This document shows, piece after piece, positions 55,901 through 64,000 of a stretch of 64,000 nucleotides of DNA; the stretch's first letter is position 1; each line of letters begins with the position of its first letter. The DNA comes from Lindgomyces ingoldianus (Eukaryota > Ascomycota > Dothideomycetes > Pleosporales > Lindgomycetaceae): assembly GCF_010093535.1 (NCBI RefSeq), contig NW_022985173.1, positions 1,332,480-1,396,479 of the forward strand. The letters are read 5' to 3'. A program made the translations under genes and the position numbers. The notes beneath the pieces are model-generated. The model saw only the letters and a list, made by a program, of their open reading frames with translations, was not told where the DNA came from and ran no database searches.

Positions 55901-58549
55901 CATAGTCTACTAGTTAATTGCTAAGTTGTGTTTATAAAGCTAGTTATAGCCTAAAATTACTTAGTATTTTCCTCTTAATAGTAGTATGTTAAATAATATC
56001 TAGTCTTTAATCTTTTTAGCTTTAGTAATAAGTTTTTTAGTTTTAAGTTAGATTTATCCTACACTGTACTCTATTAACAAGGCGTTAGCTAGGGATACTC
56101 TAAAGGGGTTTTTCTTAGCTTAGAAGGGTATGTGTTCTTAATTAACCTATTTAGAGTTAATTACTGTGAATGTGCATCTGCTGTCTATTAGAGCAAGTCC
56201 TGTCCACTCCTATCCTAGGCGTGTAAGGGTAATTTTAGTTATTAGGCTTTATTCTAGTCCCTATCCTACTGCAATAAGAACGCAGAGCTTATAGAGAGTT
56301 TCCTTATAGTCTATTCTGTTGTCTTTCTTAACAGTTTCTGCAGCATTCTTATATTCTGCTAGTTAATCTAGTTGTACCTTATATTCTTAATGTCCTAGTA
56401 TTATGCACTTAGGTACTACACATTAAGCGTCTTTAACTTTGTAGTAGTATAGCGTTTAGTTATTTTGCTAGTGTGCCCTTTATTAAAAGTAGTAGAACAT
56501 ACATGCTGCTTTATTATTGCACTCTGTCTATAGTTCTTACTTATAGTCTGTACTGTTTCTGCAATAGAGGCAGTGTGGCATTTTGCAGGTAGATGTTATG
56601 CCTGCTAGTGTATTGCTATTAGGTGCGTTTCCTTGTGTTCTGTGTGGCCACTAGCTAGCCCTATGTTTAGTGGGCTAGTGTTTAATGCAGTACTTGTTGC
56701 TGCACAGATACTAAGTATAGAGGCATTTCCTAAGATTGTTCTGTATTAGTATTAGTTAGACCTATATCTACCTAGGGTATTCTTTAGTCCTAACAATTTG
56801 CAAGGGGTGACTTTAATAGGTGCATTAGAATTTGTTATAACACTTGCTTCTATAAGGGATGCAGTATCCCTTATCCTGTTAGGTTTCTAAATCTTTGCAA
56901 GTAATAGCTAATGCTAGGGGTAGAGTGTTAGCCCTCTCTTAACATAGTTTAGGTGTTGTTAATAGTGTGCATTACTAATTAAAACCTTTTCTTTTATTAA
57001 GGATCTTTTTAAACATTTTCTATTATTTTTCTTTGTTTATAACTGTGTAATGTGTTTAGGCGATTTCCTTTAATATGTTGTAGGTTTTAATGTTATTATT
57101 AATGTGTACTTTGTACATTAATTTTTTACAGTCTTTTTATTAGTGTGTGTTGCTGCACTTCTAGCAGTCTTTATAAGTAAATTAATATTTTAGTTCTTAA
57201 GCTAAGATCTCTATTATTAGTTGTCTTAAGAGAAACTTTTTCTTCCCTTTCTTAATGTTTGCAATGTATGTCGCAGCTTAGGTATAGCCTTACTATCCCT
57301 TGTAGACAGCAGCTTGTTCTAGTGCTCTAAAGACTTTGTTATTGTCTCTTACCTTAACTTCCTAGTATTTTATAGGGCATCTGTTAGATTTATAGTTGTC
57401 TCTGCATCACTAGCAGAGGCGTTTGTCTAGCTAGTCTAGGATTTCTTGCCTAGTTAGGCCTTGTTCTATATGCATTGCTTTTATAAACAGTCTACTATTT
57501 TTATTCTCTAGTTATTTAGAGTCTAGGTATTCTTAATAGAAGTAGCCTACTTTTCTGCAGTTAAGGCATGCCTTCTTTTTAAGCTATTTCTTTTATTCCT
57601 TGTTTAGGGGTAGCCTTACACTCTTAGAGGTATTGCTTTTTTTTTTAGAGAAGCTATGTGTTTATTTAGCGTAACTAAGGTCTATAAGTTTAGTGTTAAT
57701 CTATAGAACTTCTTTTTTTTTCTAAAACTAGTTAGGTTTTATAGTTGTCTAGCCTTTCTCTTTCTTACTACATTATTTAGTATGTCTTTTATTATAGGTA
57801 AGTGCTTTTTTAATGTAATCCTTAAAGCTCTTAGGCTTTCTGTTATAAGTAAATTTGTCTTTAATAGTATCTAAGAGTCCTTTATAGAACATTTGTCCTA
57901 CAGCTTTCTTATCTGTCTATCTGCAGATAGCTAGCAGCTCCCTGAAGCGGGCTGCGTATTGTTAGACAGAGCTGTTGCCCTGTTAGAGAGCGTTTATCCT
58001 GTTAACTGCTTGTTTTTCTTTATTAACTAGCCTATATATTATAGTTAGAGCTGCTTTAAATAAGTTAATAAAGTTAAAGACCTTTTGTGTTTTCTATAGT
58101 AGAGGTTTACTAGTTATTTTATAGTTTATCTAATTATTAGCATAAAGTTAAAACTAAATAGCAGGTAATCCTTCTAAGTGTAGGCTTATCTAAGAGATTA
58201 TTTCTTTATCTGTTCTAAAAGCGCCTTTGTTGTATTGCATGTAAAGGTAGCACTTAGTAAAGAAGGGTTTTAAGTCTTTAGCAGAACTATTAAATGCCTT
58301 AGGGGGAGCTAAGTGTAGGGTCTTTTTTAACTTAATACTAGTTTTTTCTTAGGTAATGTTTCTAAGGTTAGCTACTTCTAGCTGTAGGGCTTAAATTTAG
58401 TAGATATTTAAAAGTCCCTGTTGCGCTTAAAGCTAGAGGAGTTGTTTAAGCTGTTTAAGCTTGTTTTAGAGATAGAGTATTTGCTAGTTCTGTGCTTCCT
58501 TAGTTGCTGTGGGGGTCTAGCTAGTGCCAGCGGCTAAAGCACCTGTCAT
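52870..58549 (-). pseudogene. gypsy D gag-pol polyprotein, RIP-degraded
   Basis: Gag probably starts at ATG 58549-58547 (MTGALAAGTS), 50 bp inside the 5' LTR, followed by a Leu/Gln-rich coiled coil and a retrotransposon-gag domain (about 57850-58250). Knuckle at 57529-57568 reads CLNCRKVGYF, with the His and the last Cys now Tyr. Protease ALIDSRCTFTV at about 56165-56200. RT catalytic box YLDN at 55112-55123 (YLDD expected), then VLIYT. RNase H and integrase between about 53500 and 54900. Chromodomain tail at about 52990-53050 (YLIKxKGxPTSKNTxEP). In-frame stops are almost all TAA and TAG. The exact pol end is uncertain because the final stop cannot be told from RIP stops. Confidence 0.87.
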
Positions 58550-58599
58550 ACCGATGTCTAAGGTGGTAGTAGCTATACTTTGCAGGTAGTGGTGATTAC

Positions 58600-59228
58600 T
58601 GTTATAATCCTTACTTTGTTAAAATAGTATTTTTAGAAGTACATTAGCCTATAATAGTATGTAAGCAAGAGGGGCAGAACTTAGCTAGATCAGGTGTACA
58701 GTCTGTTGAGCAGAGTACGGGATAATGCAGGATGAGGGATAGGCAGGCTTGTGGTTTGACCAAGCAGCTGTATAGAGAGCTAGTAAACCTGATCTATAGG
58801 GATAGGAATAGAGGTATATATAGTGCAAGATATACAAGGTAGCTAGGTCCTGTTAGTTAAGGTCACAGCTTCTTAGTTTAGAAAAGACAAGATAAGGGGT
58901 AGTCTTAATAGTAAACTAAACAGTAATCACAGCCTTCTAACTATAGTTGTGATCAAGACTATATACATAGGGTTTGCATGCGTTTGCATGCATTGCAGGC
59001 GTTGCATGCACTGCCTGCATCTACCTGCAACGCCTGTATTGCCTGCAATGCTTTAGTCCCTATTAGACGGTGCATTCCGCGAGGCTTTTATCTAAAAGCT
59101 GGAGCCATTCCTCATCTGTCCTGTCACGTGATTCGTACAGCGCGGGGCTAAGCGTCCTCCATCCGACGTCGTTCGGGCTGTGTGGGACAGCCAGTTGGGT
59201 CATTACGGTCTGACTGTTGGCTGTAACA
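58600..59228 (-). repeat. 5' LTR of gypsy D (629 bp)
   Basis: Pairs with 51586-52214 without length change. The outer 170 bp (59060-59228) are nearly free of RIP (CACGTGATTCGTACAGCGCG), while the inner start is mutated. Confidence 0.95.
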
Positions 59229-59233
59229 GATAC

Positions 59234-59810
59234 CTAGCTAAATTTAACTAGTTTAAGTTTAAAAGTATAAAGAATATAATAAAGCTTTTATAAGCTTATT
59301 TTATTACTAGTTAGAAAAAGACTAAAGCATAATAAGTATTTTAAACTTTTAGAATAAATATAAAGAAGGTGTTTTCTATATTTAAAGTGTACTTGATTAG
59401 TGTAGCTATTAAAAAAATAGTATTTTAGTTAGATTAGTTTTTTTACTTATAAGAAAAGCTTTTTTTTAGCTTATAAGTACTAAACTATAGTTTAAAACAT
59501 ACCTAAGTAAACTTTTTTAAAGCTATAGTAGCCTACTTTATAGTATATAATCTAGAAAAGAGGGCTTATAAAAAAAACTTTATTATTTTATTTAAATTAT
59601 TTTTAACTAACAAATTATACTTACTACTTTAATAATTAATAACTACATGTATAGCATTTAGTTTAGAGGACACTACTAGTAGTGTAAAGAAATACTTAGT
59701 AAGAACACCTAGCTAAATTAGACTAGTTTTAGTTTAAAAAAGTAAAAGATGTAATAGTAATACTTTATACTATAATTACTACTAATAAAAACTCTTAGTT
59801 TATTAAAGGG
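59234..59810 (+). pseudogene. gypsy E-like gag fragment (E2)
   Basis: 59317-59570 aligns with the gag segment of E at 21116-21370 (the same spacing of AATAAGT, TTTTAAACTTT, a Lys-rich block, ACTAAACT and AGTAGCCTACTT). After about 59590 the two diverge. The LTR follows about 220 bp later, with no protease, RT or integrase between. It is therefore either a deleted E relative or a short non-autonomous element with a gag-like gene. The left side is cut by gypsy D. A segment at 59234-59282 resembles 59706-59752, suggesting an internal direct repeat. Confidence 0.68.
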
Positions 59811-59818
59811 GGAGGTAG
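59802..59818 (+). promoter_or_regulatory. Polypurine tract of E2
   Basis: AAAGGGGGAGGTAG directly before TGTAATAATTC of the LTR. Confidence 0.78.
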
Positions 59819-60135
59819 TGTAATAATTCTTATAAATTGTTCTATCTTAGGTTGCCTAGAACCTATCTAAAGGGTCCCTATATTAGCTCTAACCCTAGCT
59901 TAACCCTAACTTAACCTAGCCCTAACTCTGCCCTACCCTCTGCTGTACCCCTATTCCTTTATGTATTTAGTTGCACCTTACCTCTGTAGCTAGCTTAGTA
60001 GTTTTCTAATATCCTTTTATACAAGGCTAATAGGTGTTAATAGCATTCCTAGGTTCTAAGTCCCCACGCACTCCCATATGCCTCTGAGTGGATTCCCACC
60101 GCATTCAGACCTATTGTCTTGCCTGTGCTGTTACA
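59819..60135 (+). repeat. LTR of E2 (317 bp)
   Basis: Related to 50160-50449. The 27-bp length difference lies in a CCCTAA-like stretch (about 59887-59940). Ends GCTGTTACA. Confidence 0.88.
59887..59945. repeat. Telomere-like CCCTAA stretch within the E2 LTR
   Basis: Contains CTAACCCTAGCTTAACCC, CTAACTTAACCTAGCCCTAA: degenerate repeats of the fungal telomere hexamer. The sister LTR at 50160 has a shorter, less regular version. Confidence 0.7.
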
Positions 60136-60520
60136 GAAATTACTTTTAGGTATATAGTCTTAATCTTTTACCTCTTGTAGAAGGTTATAGTTATTCTTTA
60201 ACATAGGACAGGGTTCTAGGCATAGTAATATATCTAATATCCTTTCTAATAGGAAGCATGTGAAGGCTATTCTTCTATTTATAATAGTATAAACATATTA
60301 GTTATCTTACACTCTCTTTACTCTACTCTTACTCCCACTCCTCCCTCTCTCTTTTAATACCCTACTAGGATTGTACAGAGGACTGTACACCCTCTAAGCA
60401 CTGTTGTAAGTTAGAGTATTACGTGACCCCTGCGTCACACCTCTCTTCTTACTCTCTCCTACTACATCCTAAAGAGATCTGTTACTAGCAGAAGGCACCT
60501 AGCAATAGGAAAGTTAAGGT
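60136..60520. other. Lightly mutated non-coding patch
   Basis: No recognisable gene or LTR. CT-rich on the plus strand, keeps CpG, TpG and CpA (ACGTGACCCCTGCGTCACACC). Contains the short inverted repeat TGTACAG-AGGA-CTGTACA (60374-60391) and GTGAC...GTCAC. Possibly single-copy host DNA. Confidence 0.5.
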
Positions 60521-61115
60521 AAGATATTATAACAATAACTAAATAATTTAATGTAATAGTTTGTAAGTATTATAACCTAAACTAAATTAAACGCGTCTTA
60601 AGCTTAGACATAATTAAATAAATAATTAATGTTATTCTAGTAATATATTTTACAAGTAGTAAAATATATAATATTTTAATATAAAGTAAGCTTAGCATGT
60701 TTATTACTATTTTTTACTACTTATTAAATAGCCTCTATAATTGCCTTATATATATTTAGATATAATTAGAATGTATAACTAGAATTTAAGAATTATATCT
60801 AGAATATATACTTTTAATATTTTTAAGCTTAGGTGTTTTTTTCTCTTCTTTATCTTAATTTCTAATAATTAGTAAAGCATAGGCTTTATAAACATACTTA
60901 GATAGACTAGAACAACTAGAAATAAAGTGCTAGATATAATTAGAATATATTACTTAAGTTAAAAATTATATTTAAAATTAATTTTTACTTTATAATTATA
61001 AACTTAGCTCTAACACATAGCATATAAATAATTAAAGCCTTAGATAACTTAGGTAGCTACACTACTTTTTTTACTTTTAATAAAAAGTTATATTTTTTAT
61101 TTTAAATACTATTTT
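60521..61115. other. AT-rich non-coding stretch before B3
   Basis: Very AT-rich, no frame of note. 60545-60640 is the inverted relative of 50800-50895. The motif AGATATAATTAGAAT occurs twice (about 60759 and 60933). Confidence 0.6.
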
Positions 61116-61395
61116 TGTCTGTACGCAGCAGCAGCGTCACGGCCTGGATACGAGCAATTGCGCACAAGCAGGACCACGTATCTATGTTACATAATGCTTG
61201 TGCGCGAACCTCTGTGCGCAAACATCTAGATATCCCTTTTTTTCTCTATATAAAGGAAAAATAAGAGTAATAAAACTAGAAATATATTACTTTTACTTTA
61301 CATATCTTATACACTGTGCACACTATACACTACTTTTACTTTTACTACTTAAGTGCTTATACTATAAGCAGCTAGCTGTTAGAGCTTTTTTAACA
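61116..61395 (+). repeat. 5' LTR of B3 (280 bp)
   Basis: Starts TGTCTGTACGCAGCAGCAGC, ends TTTTTAACA. The left 110 bp are much less mutated than the rest. The 70-codon frame here mirrors the same chance frame in the LTRs of B. Confidence 0.93.
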
Positions 61396-61432
61396 CTAAT
61401 TAGTAGTTAATTTAATTAACTATAAATTAGTA

Positions 61433-61612
61433 AAAGTAATAATAAAGTACTTATACTTTATAAAGTACTTTATTTNNNNNNNNNNAATAATAAAGTACTT
61501 ATACTTTATAAAGTACTTTATTTTATTACTTATTTTTTAAAAAAAGTAATAATAAAGCACTTATACTTTATAAAGTACTTTATTTAGTTACTTGTCTTTT
61601 AAAATAGTAGAT
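61433..61612 (+). repeat. Leader tandem repeat of B3, at least three 62-bp-type units
   Basis: Units with AAAGTACTTATACTTTATAAAG, interrupted by the N gap at 61476-61485. The unit count is therefore a minimum. In RIP-mutated form each unit is nearly self-complementary (AAAGTACTT...AAGTACTTT). Confidence 0.82.
61476..61485. other. Assembly gap (10 N) in the B3 leader repeat
   Basis: Lies inside the tandem array, so it is probably an array-collapse gap of unknown size. Confidence 0.95.
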
Positions 61613-61739
61613 TAATTTTTTACATTATATAGTAAGCTTTACTACTATATAAAGTAAGAAGAAGATAGTGTAAAACATATACTAAAGCTATTAAAGCTGC
61701 ATAACCTAGCAGCTAGATAACAGTAGTACTTATGTAATT

Positions 61740-63540
61740 TACTAAAAAAGTAATTAACTATACTATTATAATAAAATTCTACTAGTAACTAATAACTTTA
61801 TATAATAATAAAAAAAATAAGAAATAATTTCTATTATATAAATAACTTATAAAAAAACATAAAGATATTAAAGATAACACTATAAAATAAAACTAGCCTA
61901 AAGTACTAGAATAATAAGATTAACATACTAAAGGCTTTAATAAGCTTATAAACTTAATTATATATAAGTTATATAATTACTAATTTATATATAATAACTT
62001 AAAAAAGTGCTACTTTTCTAAGTTTATATATAAAGAATTTTTAAAAAATAAACACTATAAAACTTTTTAGCACTTAGCTATATATTTAAAAAGAAGCTTA
62101 TATAAGTGCTAAAGAATAAAAAAATTACACTATAGCTAAGTAATACAAGTACTTAAGCTTAGAAGCTATATAATATAGTATAAAAGAAAGTAATTATACT
62201 AAAAAAGCTTTATATATAACTTTTATTACTATATAAGGCTCTACATAGAAGTAGACTAAACATAATGCTACTAATAACACTAAATATACTAGTATTACCT
62301 GCTTTTACACCTTAGCTAGCACTATACTAATTACTGTATAAACAATACATGCCACCCTACCTAACGCCTACTCTACACCCTTAATTGTACACACTACTAA
62401 TACTACTTATATAATCTATACTATATTATAACTTATATAAATTTCTACTTTAAAAAAAAACTACTAAAAAAAACTTTTAGTAAATAAAATTATATAATTT
62501 TAAAAAGCATAAAAAAACAATAACTATATAAGTTAACTATATAATATTTTTATAAATAAAATAAAAATCTTTATTAATTTACATTAATAGCTAAATATTT
62601 TAAAAAAATTTAGTATATAAACATCTTTTTAAATATTTTAAAAAGTTATGTAAATATGTACCATATATATAACATAGGCTTTAAATATAACTAAAAGCAT
62701 TTATATAACACTTTAAGTAGTTACTTTAACACTAATGTAAACTATAGCTAGTACTAGACAGACTAGATAATAATAACTTTTATATAATACTAATAAAAAA
62801 ACTTTAATAAAAGTTTATATAAAGTTTTTAAAATAATAATTAATAAGCTGACACTTATATAAAGGGCACTAAAAATAAAATTTTAAAAAAATGTTTTACT
62901 ACGCACTACTATTATATAAGCTTGTTAAGGATAACTAGAACTAGAACATGCTATGTTTACTATTAAGCTTTTATATAAAGCTTTATTTAGTAACTTATAG
63001 GCATTACTTTAAGTTACTATAGACTAAAAGGTAAACTAATCCCTTTAAAAACTGCCTAATGCATACTACATAAACTGCTAATATAACTCTATATAATAAA
63101 AAAGAAACTTTCCTCTGCATAGAGAGAATAATATAGAAGATTTTTATCTAGGTTTAGGCTATAATCTAAAGATAACTACATATAGATAAAGAAGTGCTTT
63201 ATCTACTATAAAGAAAAATGTTAGTTATTAAACTACTCTTATAATAACTATATATATAAGCAAAAAACTAGTATGTTACTTTATATAAAAGATTTTATAA
63301 TAAGACTTTATTATATAAAGCTATTACTTTATACATTTAAGACTTTAAAGGTTACTTTAAAAAAATAATTTATATAATATAAAAAAAATAAAATAAAAAG
63401 GTAAAGATGTTGAAAAAAGCTATTAACTACTTTACTTTTACTATCTATCTACACTATGTAATAAAAGAGAACATCTACAGCATTAAACTTAAGAAGTATA
63501 CTAAGCAGTTTATCTTTAATAACTAATACTATATAGTATA
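61740..63540 (+). pseudogene. B3 gag region, RIP-degraded
   Basis: Collinear with 25600-27440 of copy B. The proline-rich segment (62240-62450) keeps a few unmutated blocks such as ACATGCCACCCTACC. The Cys-motif region is at about 63190-63230. Saturated with TAA and TAG. Confidence 0.82.
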
Positions 63541-64000
63541 CTAAAGCAAACTATAAGACATAAGTGTAGTAAAAATTTCTACTATTAGCAAGTCTTAACT
63601 TAAGGCGTACATATAAAAAAACCTATATATAAAAATTAGTTAGATACTTAGCTAAATAAATATTAGCTTTAAAAGCTAGACACTAAAAAGATTAATTAGT
63701 ACTATATAAATTTAAAACTTAATTAGTCTAGTTATATACTATATTTTAAAGGCTTTAACACTATTTCTACTATTACTAGTAAATGCTAACTAACTTTAGG
63801 CATACTTTAATAATGTTTTAAATATTATTATACATGAAAATAAAACTACTATTTTTATTATATAAAAATAAAAACATTTTTTTTTAAAATATTAGTAAAA
63901 AAAGATTTATGTTTTTTTTTACTAAATTAAAACTCTACTGCCTTTACTACTAATTTAAACACCCTTATATAAAAAAACTCTAGAAGATGCTAACTAGCGC
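63541..64000 (+). pseudogene. B3 protease and start of integrase
   Basis: Collinear with 27441-27895 of copy B. The active-site codons that read DTGA in B are further changed here, followed by STISKS. Continues into the GAG-pre-integrase region and is cut by the window end. Confidence 0.82.

Larger units (their letters stand above)
51586..59228 (-). mobile_element. Ty3/gypsy chromovirus D, complete with both LTRs (7643 bp)
   Basis: Two 629-bp LTRs (51586-52214 and 58600-59228) starting TGTTA and ending TAACA, flanked by TSD GATAC (51581-51585 and 59229-59233). Minus orientation by polypurine tract and gene order. LTR termini, protease, knuckle and the antisense frame are related to those of gypsy C, so C and D are sister families. 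Confidence 0.95.
61116..64000 (+). mobile_element. copia family B copy B3 (right end outside window)
   Basis: Begins with a 280-bp LTR (61116-61395) matching that of copy B, then leader, gag, protease and the start of integrase in the same order; runs off the window. The most RIP-mutated copy of the family. Contains a 10-N gap. Confidence 0.92.

Noticed and set aside
60374..60391. Short palindrome TGTACAG-AGGA-CTGTACA as a regulatory operator
   Set aside because: Single occurrence in non-coding DNA with no neighbouring gene to regulate.
1..64000. Altered genetic code with TAA or TAG read as Gln
   Set aside because: Stops also replace Trp codons, Asp codons become Asn and Cys become Tyr; both strands show C-to-T changes. 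That is RIP, not recoding.

Overview
This window is a gene-poor, AT-rich stretch of a filamentous ascomycete genome (Pezizomycotina; class not decidable from the sequence). It is built almost entirely of nested, dead transposable elements that carry a heavy signature of repeat-induced point mutation (RIP). CpA and TpG are depleted in favour of TpA. CTAG is everywhere. TGA is very rare, and nearly every in-frame stop is a TAA or TAG explicable as mutated CAA, CAG or TGG. I see no intact host protein gene, tRNA or rRNA. Every long reading frame is interrupted, so protein calls are pseudogenes recognised from family motifs. Endpoints of LTRs, terminal inverted repeats and target-site duplications (TSDs) were read directly; internal domain limits are approximate.

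Layout, left to right. 1-5521: copia element A (+), cut by the window edge, inserted in 5522-6738, a PR-integrase fragment (B') of copia family B. 6739-20011: family B copy B2 (-), containing a pogo/Fot1-like DNA transposon (7307-9172) and a 7.7 kb Ty3/gypsy chromovirus C (-, 10962-18655, TSD CATTC). 20012-21111: a fold-back derivative of the pogo element, sitting exactly at the junction between B2 and a different element, E. 21112-50449: gypsy chromovirus E (+), split by the best-preserved family B copy (24939-31294, TSD CTTAG) and by a stack of three family F gypsy elements: M2 (-, 32039-49039, TSD CTTAG) contains P1 (+, 32997-44330, TSD CTTGT/CTTAT), which contains M1 (-, 35677-41341, TSD CTAAG). 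50450-51585: a 30-bp tandem repeat and AT-rich DNA. 51586-59228: gypsy chromovirus D (-, TSD GATAC), a relative of C, inserted next to an E-like gag fragment and LTR (59229-60135). 60136-61115: non-coding, including a lightly mutated patch. 61116-64000: another family B copy (B3, +), running off the window.

The elements do not form a pathway; they record an insertion history. Hosts B', E and the E-like fragment were hit by B2, B, M2, A and D, then by C, P1 and the pogo element, then by M1. Points that go beyond ordinary RIP debris are: a conserved antisense Cys-rich plus coiled-coil frame, 171 codons including its stop, near the 3' end of both gypsy families C and D; a fold-back transposon at a chimeric breakpoint; RIP that spares the outer edge of each element; a decamer LTR array rich in RIP target sites yet almost unmutated; and same-family nesting that is always in opposite orientation.
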